In this document: positions 14,045-23,000 of the stretch, piece after piece | Layout: each line of letters starts with the position of its first letter | Position numbering within the stretch: the first letter of the stretch is position 1 | Source of the DNA: Armadillidium nasatum | Lineage: Eukaryota; Arthropoda; Malacostraca; Isopoda; Armadillidiidae | Reading direction: 5' to 3' | NCBI GenBank assembly: GCA_009176605.1 | Contig: SEYY01000711.1 | Span: forward strand, 226,877 to 251,137 | DNA length: 24,261 nt | Program-made: the position numbers and the translations under genes | The notes under the pieces: generated by a model | What the model was told of the DNA's origin: nothing | Databases searched by the model: none | Seen by the model: only the letters and a program-made list of their open reading frames with translations

Positions 14045-14263
14045 GCATACTGAGGCTGTACAAGTTGAAATGCATGTTTAGTTCTGTATTAGTGTACTAT
14101 TCCGATGAATAGGTGCCAATAGAGATGCAACCAGTTGAAAAAAAAAAATTTTTTAAATAGACAATTTTAGAATACTATCCCTAATTAACTGTAGAAGACT
14201 GTAATTTATGAGTAATAACTTACCAGAATAAAAGATCATCCTCCCTGAGAATCAACCTTTTTA

Positions 14264-16661
14264 TGACAATATTTCAAACTAAAACAAATTTTTATGTAAG
14301 GGCAAATGTATATGCAAGATTTTGAAATCTGATATTGAATCTTCACTATTGATATTTCAATATTTTGACTAACATATCAATTTTGCAATTGCTTAAAAAA
14401 TAATCAGTTTTAATTGTTCATTTAAACTTTTACTGTGAACATGGGTTACTTAAAGAGAAACTGCTTTTAAAATGATCAATGTTACTTTGTTGCTTGCTTT
14501 CTGCAATATTTTAAATTATCTATTAAAAAACATTGCAAAAACTATAAATTAGAATGAGATTAAGAAAAACATTTTCTTTTTATTGCTGCAAAGATTCGTT
14601 TATATTTATAATTACGATTATAATATAACTATATTTATAACTTTTCTGAGAAATATAAACCTTTCTGAATATTTTTATATAAAAACCAAGTAAGGAAATA
14701 AGCAAATTAATAATTTAAAATTTTTTTAAAAATTGAAGGTGATGAAAAAAAGGAAACAGAAGAAAATTAACCACTTAATATGGGTTAAAACTAACCACTG
14801 CATAATATTTAAAAATGGATATTCAGTAGTGCTTTTTATTAATATAAATGGATGACTAGTATTTTAGATTATAAAATCCAAACTTTGACTATTTTGACTG
14901 AAATATTACAACAAAAATTGAAGACATGAATGGAAGCAAATTTCATGCAAATTGTATGCAAAATTTTCAACACATTTCCTTTGTCAAAATGACTTGATAA
15001 TTGACCTATTGATAGTTAAATCATCAATATTCATTTTGTTATAATGTTTTTATGTCTATCACCCAAAAAAAGATGCAGGACCACAAATACCCATAATAGG
15101 GAAAATTCAACATTTTATTTTTTTTTTTTTATTTTTTTATTTTTATTTTGGGGGCATAACTTTTTTCCTAGTCATCCAAAGTTCACGAAATTTTCAGAGA
15201 GTGCATATTTGGTTAAGATACAAGTTTTTTATTTCTATCAATTTTTTGTATAACAAGCAATTTTGTTGCTGTGCACAAATTTTTTTTTTTTAATTTCCCA
15301 TGCACAGCACCAAAATAATTGAGTATACAAAAAAAACTTTTCTAAATAAAAAAATGTGTAACTTGCCCAATTGTACTTCTGAAAAGTTTTTTTTTTTTTT
15401 TTTATATCTAACCATTTTGTTGCTGTGCATGGGAAAGATTTCAAATTATTGTTTTTTTCCAATGTACAGCAGAAAAAAAATAGTTTAAGTACAGCAAAAA
15501 AAATTTTTGAAAATAAAATGTGTATCTAGCCTATCTGTACAACTTCAAAAACATTTTTGTACTGCACAAACTATGGACCAGATAATAATCAGGGAAAATT
15601 TAAAATTGCAAAGTGGTGGATTAAAAAAAAAAAAATAAAAGGAAATTAGGATTTTATTCCATTATTTTTTTACATATTGGGTGTGGAAAATGAAAAAAAA
15701 AAGGTAACAACAATCTTGTTTAAAAAAAATTCATATAAAAAAAAATTGAACTAAAAATATGACCTTGAAAACGTGAACTTGGATGACTAGGAAAAAAGTT
15801 ATGCCCCCAAAAAAAAATAAAAAAATAAAAAAAAAAAAAAATGTTGAATTTCCCTATTATGGGTATTTGTGGTCCTGCATCTTTTTTTGGGTGATAGACA
15901 TAAAAACTTTATAACAAAATGAATATTGATGATTTACTATCAATAGGTCAATTATCAAGTCATTTTGACAAAGGAAATGTGTTGAAAATTTTGCATACTA
16001 CATGAAATTTGCTTTCCATTCATTCTTCAATTTTTGTTAATATCCAAAATGTCCAAATTATTATATAATTATAATACTATACATCCTTTATATTAATAAA
16101 AAGCACTACTGAATATCATTTTTAAATATTATGGCGGGTTAGTTTTTACCCATATAAGTGGTTAATTTTCTTCTGTTTCCTTTTTTTCATTTCAATTTTT
16201 AAAAAAATTTAAATTATTAATTTGCTTATTTTCCTTACTTGGATTTTATATAAAAATCAGAAAGGTTTATATTTCTCAGAAAAGTTATAAATAAGTTATA
16301 TTATAATCGTAATTATAAATATAAAACGAATCTTTGCAGCAATAAAAAGAAAATGTTTTTCTTAATCTCATTCTAATTTATAGTTTTTGCAATGTTTTTT
16401 AATAGATAATTTAAAATATTGCAGAAAGCAAGCAACAAAGTAACATTGATCATTTTAAAAGCAGTTTCTCTTTAAGTAACCCATGTTCACAGTAAAAGTT
16501 TAAATGAACAATTAAAACTGATTATTTTTTAAGCAATTGCAAAATTGATATGTTAGTCAAAATATTGAAATATCAATAGTGAAGATTCAATATCAGATTT
16601 CAAAATCTTGCATATACATTTGCCCTTACATAAAAATTTGTTTTAGTTTGAAATATTGTCA
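14264..16661. repeat. Large diverged inverted repeat, arms about 0.9 kb, abutting the gap
   Basis: The left arm 14264-15187 is the diverged reverse complement of the right arm 15772-16661, with a 584-base spacer. The two copies differ by many substitutions and small indels, for example around 14940-14965 against 15995-16020. The pairing continues to the very last base before the Ns, so the true outer end of the right arm is unknown. There is no coding frame. It could be a foldback element, two inverted copies of one repeat, or two haplotype copies joined in inverted orientation. Confidence 0.8.
15188..15771. repeat. Spacer of the large inverted repeat, with internal repeats
   Basis: Contains two forward copies of TTTTGTTGCTGTGCA (about 15261 and 15415) and one inverted copy (about 15297-15315). 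Neighbouring similar blocks (AAATGTGTAACTTGCC-like and AAATGTGTATCTAGCC-like) suggest an old internal duplication. It has many A and T homopolymers and no gene. Confidence 0.55.
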
Positions 16662-16761
16662 NNNNNNNNNNNNNNNNNNNNNNNNNNNNNNNNNNNNNNN
16701 NNNNNNNNNNNNNNNNNNNNNNNNNNNNNNNNNNNNNNNNNNNNNNNNNNNNNNNNNNNNN
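16662..16761. other. Assembly gap (100 N)
   Basis: Exactly 100 N, the usual placeholder for a gap of unknown size. The two sides need not be adjacent in the genome. The left side is the inverted-repeat arm and the right side is the retrotransposon pol C-terminus. Confidence 0.99.
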
Positions 16762-19700
16762 TACTAATTCTGGGGTTTCTTCAACAACCCTTTCCATTCT
16801 TTGGCCTTGTTTTTCTTCAAATAGGTCATCATCATTCAATTTCATAGCCCATTCTTGGAACAGAGTATTGTTTTCTAGGTAAAGGGGTGGTAACAACCAT
16901 TTTCGTAATTGTCGGTGATGAACTTTATATTGTTTCCCCTCAATGGACTTAACAACATATGTAACCATGTTTTCATTAACTTGGATGACCTCATAAGGTC
17001 CATGGTATCGTGGGCGAAATTTATTAGTTACCAGATCACCAGGTAGATGTATTTTTAAACCCACCTGTTGATGTACCCTATAAGGTTCATAATGAGAATG
17101 CCCTGGTTGCCAATATAGGTCATCAGTTTTCCAGGATAACCCACTATATGGGCTATGTTGCTTTTGTAATATGTACTCACATGGAGATAATCCTAATTGG
17201 GAATGTTCTGTGTGATTATAAATCAACACTATTCTTGACAACTCAACATCCCATCGAGTATAATCTTTAATGGACATTCTAAGATACTGGATGATTGTTC
17301 TATTAACTCTTTCTACAGCTCCATTTGATGATGGAGTATAGGGTGTAGTCAAGATATGTTTAATATTGTTGAGTTGAAGCATTTCTTCAAACTCTGGAGC
17401 TATAAATTCTCGACCATTGTCTGTTAATATCTTCTTTGGAATATTTGGAAGATAGGGTAACATATTTTGTTGAAAGACATTGGTTACTGTGCTCGACTTT
17501 TTATTGGGTATTGGAACTGTAGCAACCCATTTGGAATGGTGATCCACCATGACCAATACATAATTATTTCCTTTCTTAGATTTGGGTAGTTGCAACAAAT
17601 CCATAGCTACTAATTCAAAAGGGAAATCGGTAGTAATTTTTATAGTTGGTGGAGTGTATATTATATTAGCAGTTTTTGATGCTTGGCATTTATAACAAGT
17701 TGTTGCAATATCGTAGCATATATCATATACTTTTGGATGCCAGATATATTTTGTTACTAAAGCTCTCAACTTATTCTTTCCAATATGGGCAAAATTAATG
17801 TGTGCCATTATGGCTAAATTGGTGATAATTTGAAATGGAATAATGTAAGTGGGCTCATGGTGTTTATTCAATTTGTAAAGAATTCCATCTTTTATAAAAA
17901 TATATTTCTTAAATCGTGTATATAGTTTTAAATTGCCTGTCAAAGGTCTATTATTCATAATAGCCTTATAAAGTTTTCTCATTATTAGATCATGCTGTTG
18001 ATGTTCTTTAACTTCTTCTGGTAATAATGAAATTGCATCCCAATGAGAATCTTCATGGTTAATTATAGTTAATTGATGTATTCGAGGTATTGTATACTCC
18101 TCCCCACTAGTGTTAACTTGGGGTATTTTTTTCTCAGTCATTTTGGTGATACTGGATTGCTCTTCAAAGGATTCATTCAACAAATCATACTCCTGAAAAC
18201 CTTCCAATATTCTTAGGGAGTTGGTCTGGGGAGTTGCTTCAATCTCTTGATTTGTTCCCATTAACAAGTTATAATGGAATCCCCCCAAGCATAATAAAGC
18301 ACATGTTTTGGTTGCTTGTTGGGATCCAAACTGAAGGGGTTGGCTTTTTCCATAATAAATTAATATTTTGGCCTGATAAAGTTGACCAAAAGCTTCTATG
18401 GCTTGTGTTATGGGTAACTGTCCAGGGTATTTCATTAGGCGGAGCTGCTTTGCAAATCCAGGGTTACTTTTCCCTTTTGGCAAATTATACTTTGCTCGGT
18501 TGTCAATCAACTCCTGTATAACTTTATTTCTAACATCTTGATGTTTATTGGTAGTTCCATAAAGCCACACAGAAAAGCATTGGAACAATGAGTCTCCTCC
18601 TCCTGGTATTTGTACTTCTGCATAACCAGAAGGGATTTGTTTCTCTTCCTGTATGTCTTCCTCTGTACTAAGTGGAACAGGGGATCTGGAAAGGGCATCT
18701 GCTATTACATTTTCTTTTCCAGGAATATAAATTAGTTCATAATCTATATCATTAATCTCTTCTAGTGTTCGAGCTACTCGCTGGTTTATTAAAGTCATGT
18801 TGTTAATATATAGCAATGGCTTATGATCAGTATGGATTAGGACTTTGATTCCATAGAGAAAAGGCTTAAGACACTTTACAGCCCACCTTATGGCAGCTAC
18901 CTCCCGTTCTGTGGTACTGTACCTCTGCTCTGCCTTTGAGAAGGTCGTTGAAATATATGCAATGGGATGATGTTCACCATTTTTCTCTTGTGAAAGACAA
19001 GCTCCAGCACCTATTTTAGATGCGTCTACATGTAATAACAAAGGAGAAGCATCTGGAGAACGATCAGGGTATGATAATACCTTGGGATCTACTAATGCCC
19101 TTTTTAGATCTTCAAAAGCTTGTTGACATTGGCTAGTCCATTTGATTTTCTTCTGACTTAGTAACTCGAATAATGGTTTTGCTAGTTCTGAACATCTTGG
19201 GATATGACGTCGGTAAAAATTTACCATCCCCATGAATTGTCTCACTTTCCTAATGGTAGTTGGTGCTGGGAATTCCATGATTCCTTGAAGGTTATTGTCC
19301 AAGGGAACCATTCCTTCCTCTGAAACTAGATGTCCTAGATATTTAACTTGTTTGCGTAAGAGGTATGTCTTGGCTGGTTTTATTTTAAATCCTGTTTCTT
19401 GAAATGCTTCCAGGACCTTATTTAAAATTTGTAAATGTTTGTCAAAGGTGTTACTTATTATTAGAACATCATCCAAATATACCATGACTTCATTCCATGG
19501 TATATGTGCAAGGGCCATTCGCATGCCACGCTGGAATGTAGCAGGGCCATTTTTGACACCAAATGGCATTCTAAGGAATTCCCAATGAGAAAGAGGCGTG
19601 GTAAAAGCCGTCTTTTCAACACTATCGTCTTCCATTTCCACCTGATAATACCCTTTTACCAGGTCAATGGTCGTGAAGTATTTCATTCCTTGTAAACTGA

Positions 19701-20247
19701 ATAGCATGTCTATTAGATTAGGAATGGGGAAGCTATCTCCCTTTGTAATCTTATTTAATGCCCGATAATCTATACATAAACGAATAGTACCATCTGGTTT
19801 CCGGATGGGTACCACTGGGGCTGAATAAGGTGACTTACTTCTTTGTATAATTCCATCATTTTCCAGTTGGTGACAACATTCTTCTACCTCTCTCAACACT
19901 GGACCTTGCAATCTTCTCACTGGTACTTGGATGGGTTCTTCAGTAGTTGTTTCAATTTTATGCTTTATGATGGAAGTACAACCAACATCAGAATCTCCTA
20001 AGCTGAGTACTGTTGGATATTTAGAGAGTAGGTTTAATAATTGGTTGTGTTCAGTGGGAGAAATATCAGCTTCATACAAACGAAATGCGTTTGTTAGGTT
20101 CTCTTGTGTCCAAGAGTCATAATCATTCTTCTTTTCTTGGTTAAGCTCAACCATGTTTATTACTGGATTTTCGGATCTTATAATTTCTAATTTTCCAATC
20201 TTTTGGCCCTTTTTTAACTTCTTGACTTTTTCTGTGGTATTTTTCAC
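16762..20247 (-). CDS. pol: Gypsy Pol: RT, RNase H, OTU-like domain, integrase
   Basis: An open frame of 1162 codons running into the gap. Residue numbers count from 20247. Residues 1-35 hold the LKKGQKIGKLEII segment that commonly links protease to RT. RT spans about 100-300, with LCIDYRALN, FTTIDLVKGYYQ and catalytic YLDD at 257-260. RNase H spans about 400-520, with Asp408, Glu447, Asp474 and Asp517. The OTU-like domain is about 540-665. Integrase follows: zinc site His816, His821, Cys851, Cys854, then the catalytic triad Asp883, Asp943, Glu979 with 35 residues between the last two. A GPY/F module sits at 1083-1085. There is no internal stop. The first codon is not an AUG; the frame is entered from pro, and a stop lies directly upstream. 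The last residues before the gap are non-conserved. Confidence 0.93.
18253..18630 (-). other. OTU-like cysteine-protease fold domain inside Pol
   Basis: Pol residues about 540-665. GGGDSLFQCFS aligns with the OTU hallmark DGNCLFRAxS. LYGTTNKHQDVRNKVIQ aligns with the following G..xxHxxVRxxVV segment, and EAFGQLYQAKILIYY with the A-x-L-hydrophobic strand. GFHYNLL carries the catalytic-His motif (His658). At the nucleophile position there is Ser553 instead of Cys, and the usual Asp two before it in DGNC is Gly. A nearby Cys557 is not in the canonical place. The fold therefore looks kept while classical deubiquitinase chemistry looks lost, unless Ser or Cys557 substitutes. OTU domains are known in viruses and, from memory, some retroelements. 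Its position between RNase H and integrase is clear here. Confidence 0.75.
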
Positions 20248-21121
20248 CTATTATGAGGGCTTTGTTTTCAACTACATTTAGTAAAGCTGGTCCCACTTCA
20301 ATTTTATCATTTGGGTTACTTTCTAATAACAATAAATCTTCACTGGTTATTCCACCATTAATGCTGATCTCCAAACCTGAAAAGGTTTTAGGTAAAATAG
20401 TAGTTTCTTTTGTTACAATACACTGATATGTGATTGAGCTGGTGTGTCTTATGTCTGTAGCTACAGGTTTAACCATATTTCCTTTTCGTGATACTAGTTC
20501 TCCCTTATGTGGGTCAGGCAATAAGTGTTCTTCCCTCAAGATGTCATACCCTATTACTAGGTTATATTTTGTAACTCCTTCAGGAATTATAACAAAGTCA
20601 CTAGCTTTTGTACAAAAATTTGGTGAAAATTCAAGACATAGACTGACTCCTCCCAAAACTGGGAAAAGTACGTTCCCTATTCCTGACACTCTTTTGTAGG
20701 GTGTCTCTCTTAAGGGATATTTACTCTGATCCAGCTTTTCATATAGGTCGGCTGATATTAGACTGACACTTGCCCCTGTGTCGACAAAAGCTGTTAGATT
20801 ATCTATATTAGGCTGTCCCTTAATAATTACATTGATAACCAATGTATCCACTGTTGTGGATGTACGATTTATATTAATCACATCCTCTGGGCTAATGAGC
20901 TCAGAAGCATGTTCTTCTGTTTCTTCCCCATGTAGGTGATCTATGATTATTTCACTTGATTCTTGTATGTATGTGGGTTCTTCCGTTGGTTGATCTTGTT
21001 GTGGTTGTGGTGGTACTTGTACCTCATGAGACCGTTCATGATATGTCATACTATCTTTTATTTCTGGTGAACTAATTAGTTCTAGCCCTGATGTGCGGTC
21101 TTCCACATCAGAGCAATCTAG
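20147..21121 (-). CDS. pro: Gypsy protease (retropepsin) frame, entered by -1 frameshift
   Basis: The minus-strand frame is open from the slippery site at 21121. It begins with a Gln/Pro/Glu-rich linker. Counting from the GTG codon at 21106, the aspartic protease active site AFVDTGASVSLIS has Asp109-Thr110-Gly111, and VIGYDIL forms the C-terminal retropepsin segment. The DTGA motif is intact. The frame runs past 20248, but from there the sequence that resembles the protease-RT linker is in the pol frame. The last 30 or so residues down to 20147 are therefore an out-of-frame tail. There is no AUG near the start, in line with expression as a Gag-Pro fusion. Confidence 0.85.
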   Translation of the reverse strand, partial: LDCSDVEDRTSGLELISSPEIKDSMTYHERSHEVQVPPQPQQDQPTEEPTYIQESSEIIIDHLHGEETEEHASELISPEDVININRTSTTVDTLVINVIIKGQPNIDNLTAFVDTGASVSLISADLYEKLDQSKYPLRETPYKRVSGIGNVLFPVLGGVSLCLEFSPNFCTKASDFVIIPEGVTKYNLVIGYDILREEHLLPDPHKGELVSRKGNMVKPVATDIRHTSSITYQCIVTKETTILPKTFSGLEISINGGITSEDLLLLESNPNDKIEVGPALLNVVENKALIIGEKYHRKSQEVKKGPKDWKIRNYKIRKSSNKHG

Positions 21122-21127
21122 TTTAAA
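21085..21127 (-). promoter_or_regulatory. -1 ribosomal frameshift signal: T TTA AAC plus hairpin
   Basis: On the minus strand the gag-NC frame ends CGT TTA AAC TAG. T TTA AAC (21127-21121) is a perfect X XXY YYZ heptamer in the gag frame, and the stop follows at once. After a 6-base spacer, 21114-21104 pairs with 21095-21085 in an 11-bp stem with one G-T pair; the central 8 bp (CTGATGTG / CACATCAG) are perfect. The loop is 8 bases. Shifting by -1 leads directly into the protease frame. The loop bases 21101-21096 could also pair with 21034-21029 to form a pseudoknot, which is speculative. Confidence 0.88.
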
Positions 21128-21759
21128 CGTCTGACCTTATCACAATCTTGACCTAAATGTTCCCCTTCACACAAGGGACAATTTAATCTGTTATTATTTC
21201 TTTTTGGACAGTTTTGTACTAGATGCCCTTCTTGTTGACAATGTAAGCATTTGTTTTGAGAAACGTAACAGGTTTCAAATGTGTGTCCACGCTTCCCGCA
21301 ATATTGGCAAAAAGGTCTAGCTTTACATTGGCTCATTGTATGCCCTTTTTTCTTGCAAAACTCACAGTGGTTTTGGTTTGGGCTAGTTTTTCGTGATCGA
21401 TTATCTGTAAATTTGTTTGTAGGAGTCCATTCTCGTTGTCTCTGAGAATTCCTATAGGGTTGTTTGGGTATTGCACCTTGTTCTGTTCCTCTCTCTTTGG
21501 AAACCTGACTTTGTGGGGGCATATCTGTAGTTGACAACCTGTAATTCGTTTGACTGTGACAACAACAATTTGTGGATTGAGTTGGTGCAATTATATTAAT
21601 AGGTGAACTTTCAGTAAGGTCTATAATTTCTGGTTGTGGTTTTTCTTTTCTGTTAGCTGATAACAAATGATTGTCAACCATGGTTACTAATCTTTCCCAT
21701 GGGACTTGAATACCTAATGTGGACTCTACAGTATCTAGGGTAGCTTCCACCTGGGTTTT
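21118..21759 (-). CDS. gag: Gypsy Gag, C-terminal (nucleocapsid) frame with four zinc knuckles
   Basis: A minus-strand frame of 213 codons after a TAA at 21762-21760, ending at TAG 21120-21118. It has no AUG near its start, so it continues the upstream gag frame. Counting from 21750, three canonical C-x2-C-x4-H-x4-C knuckles have first Cys at 129, 148 and 168. A fourth, C-x2-C-x3-H-x4-C at 191-203, has one spacer residue fewer. The nucleocapsid binds the RNA genome. A basic, Gln/Asn-rich linker precedes the knuckles. The stop lies directly after the frameshift heptamer. Confidence 0.88.
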   Translation of the reverse strand, partial: KTQVEATLDTVESTLGIQVPWERLVTMVDNHLLSANRKEKPQPEIIDLTESSPINIIAPTQSTNCCCHSQTNYRLSTTDMPPQSQVSKERGTEQGAIPKQPYRNSQRQREWTPTNKFTDNRSRKTSPNQNHCEFCKKKGHTMSQCKARPFCQYCGKRGHTFETCYVSQNKCLHCQQEGHLVQNCPKRNNNRLNCPLCEGEHLGQDCDKVRRLN

Positions 21760-22369
21760 TTACCTGATGAGGTAGACTATCCAAAAATCTTTTACGGACA
21801 ATTTTCATTCCTCTAACATCGGAGCCACCTGGAAATGCTTTCTGGGCTAAATTCTCTAATCTCAATGCATATACTGCAGCAGACTCTTTTTCTTGAAGAG
21901 TTGCTTCCATAAATTTTTCCAATTCACTCTTTTGTTCACGAGCTAGCTCATCCTTGTACCATTGTAAGAGTTTAACCTTTACATCTTCATAACTATATGT
22001 ACTACTAGCAATGGTTCTATAAACATGCAATATTGGTCCCTCCAAATGGGATCCCAATAATGGTAAGCGTCCTTCTGTTGATCCTGGGTACATTTTCTTA
22101 CAATATTCCTCAAATCTTTCCAGAAATTGCACTAATGTCTCTCCGCTATCTGTGCGATATTTGCCTGGTGGAATAACTTTCTGTGTTTTATTAATAGATA
22201 ATGTTTCAATCATGGAACTCATAAGTTTCATCATTTCCACATTTTGTGCTAGTATTGCTTGTACTGTTTCATTACTTATTTCTGACTTTGATATTCCAGG
22301 TTGGGGTGATTTTCTCGAACTTCCCTCTTTACTATCTTCCAAATCTTGGTTCACGTTTTCTTGAGACAT
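21674..22369 (-). CDS. gag: Gypsy Gag, N-terminal (capsid) frame, interrupted
   Basis: AUG at 22369 in a good A-rich context, about 160 bases downstream of the primer binding site. About 203 codons precede the frame change near 21760. After a polar start, the sequence has the gypsy capsid pattern: ETLVQFLERFEEYC, LGSHLEGPILHVYR, the WYKDELAREQKSELEKF helix and ESAAVYALRLENLA. From 21760 to 21674 the frame is an unrelated tail. The capsid-to-nucleocapsid continuation is found one base forward, at an A6 run (21761-21756), as if one A had been gained. Confidence 0.85.
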   Translation of the reverse strand: MSQENVNQDLEDSKEGSSRKSPQPGISKSEISNETVQAILAQNVEMMKLMSSMIETLSINKTQKVIPPGKYRTDSGETLVQFLERFEEYCKKMYPGSTEGRLPLLGSHLEGPILHVYRTIASSTYSYEDVKVKLLQWYKDELAREQKSELEKFMEATLQEKESAAVYALRLENLAQKAFPGGSDVRGMKIVRKRFLDSLPHQVKNPGGSYPRYCRVHIRYSSPMGKISNHG

Positions 22370-22531
22370 TTTTAATTAGTATTATAGAAAACCAAGAGAA
22401 ATATGTATTTGGATAAATAGCAAAAGATATGTAGAAGAGTGTATTTGAATTTGCTTGCAACGATACAAAGAAACAGAAGTGTTCACTTTGGTGAACAAAT
22501 AAATAGCCCAAAAGAGACGCAGCGAACTACG

Positions 22532-22542
22532 CTCTGCTACCA
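22532..22542 (-). promoter_or_regulatory. Primer binding site, initiator Met tRNA type
   Basis: Minus strand TGGTAGCAGAG is complementary to the 3' end of eukaryotic initiator tRNA-Met (...CUCUGCUACCA) over 11 bases; the 12th differs. It lies just downstream of the expected LTR 3' boundary, about 163 bases before the gag AUG. Confidence 0.8.
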
Positions 22543-23000
22543 ATTATATTAGGGTAGCGGGCTCCAAGGGACAAATTTGTTAAGTAAGAAAAAAAAACTT
22601 ACAATAAATTTTATCGGAGCCGTGGAATTCTTAAGACATCCGATACCATACAGGTAGGAGTGAAGAGCAGGCACGGCTGGAGCTTCAGACCCTGAAGGGG
22701 AAAGGACGCATACGTCTACTTAAGGGAAAAGTTATTTGCTCACTGAGAAAAAGAAAAATAAGACAAGCAAGTAAAATAAATTAAATGTTATAAAAGAAAT
22801 TAATTTCATATAAATTAAAGAAAAACTTACCACTAAGTATTATGTTGCAAGCAAGCTAGATGTAATGCAGTTAAGTGAGGAAAAGAATGCGAGAAAAATG
22901 TGTTGGTTTTATTTATAATTATATAAATCAAATTAACATGCACAAGAATAATTGAATAATAGGTATATGACCTTAATGAGTTAAATGATTACCTAATCCT
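22543..23000 (-). repeat. Candidate 5' LTR of the gypsy element (right boundary uncertain)
   Basis: The LTR should end directly upstream of the primer binding site, so its 3' edge is about 22543-22550. A TATAAAT box at 22917-22911 (minus) overlaps an AATAAA at 22913-22908, fitting a U3/R region with transcription starting around 22885. There is no second LTR in the window to compare with, so the outer end (written as 23000) is a placeholder. Confidence 0.5.

Larger units (their letters stand above)
16762..22930 (-). mobile_element. Ty3/gypsy (Metaviridae-type) LTR retrotransposon, 3' end lost in the gap
   Basis: Read on the minus strand the order is candidate LTR, primer binding site, gag, protease, reverse transcriptase, RNase H, OTU-like domain and integrase. 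Integrase after RT/RNase H defines the Ty3/gypsy order. There is no envelope frame and no chromodomain. The 3' LTR and polypurine tract should lie in or beyond the N gap. A -1 frameshift site joins gag to pro. Two further +1-sense frame changes (about 21759 and 20248) probably disable this copy. Mostly intact domains suggest a fairly young insertion. Confidence 0.9.

Noticed and set aside
18234..18698. Small open frames opposite or overlapping the pol OTU region
   Set aside because: Shadow frames of the intact pol frame.
21755..21761. A AAA AAC as a programmed -1 site within gag
   Set aside because: The -1 frame closes within a few codons and does not lead to the nucleocapsid frame, which lies at +1.
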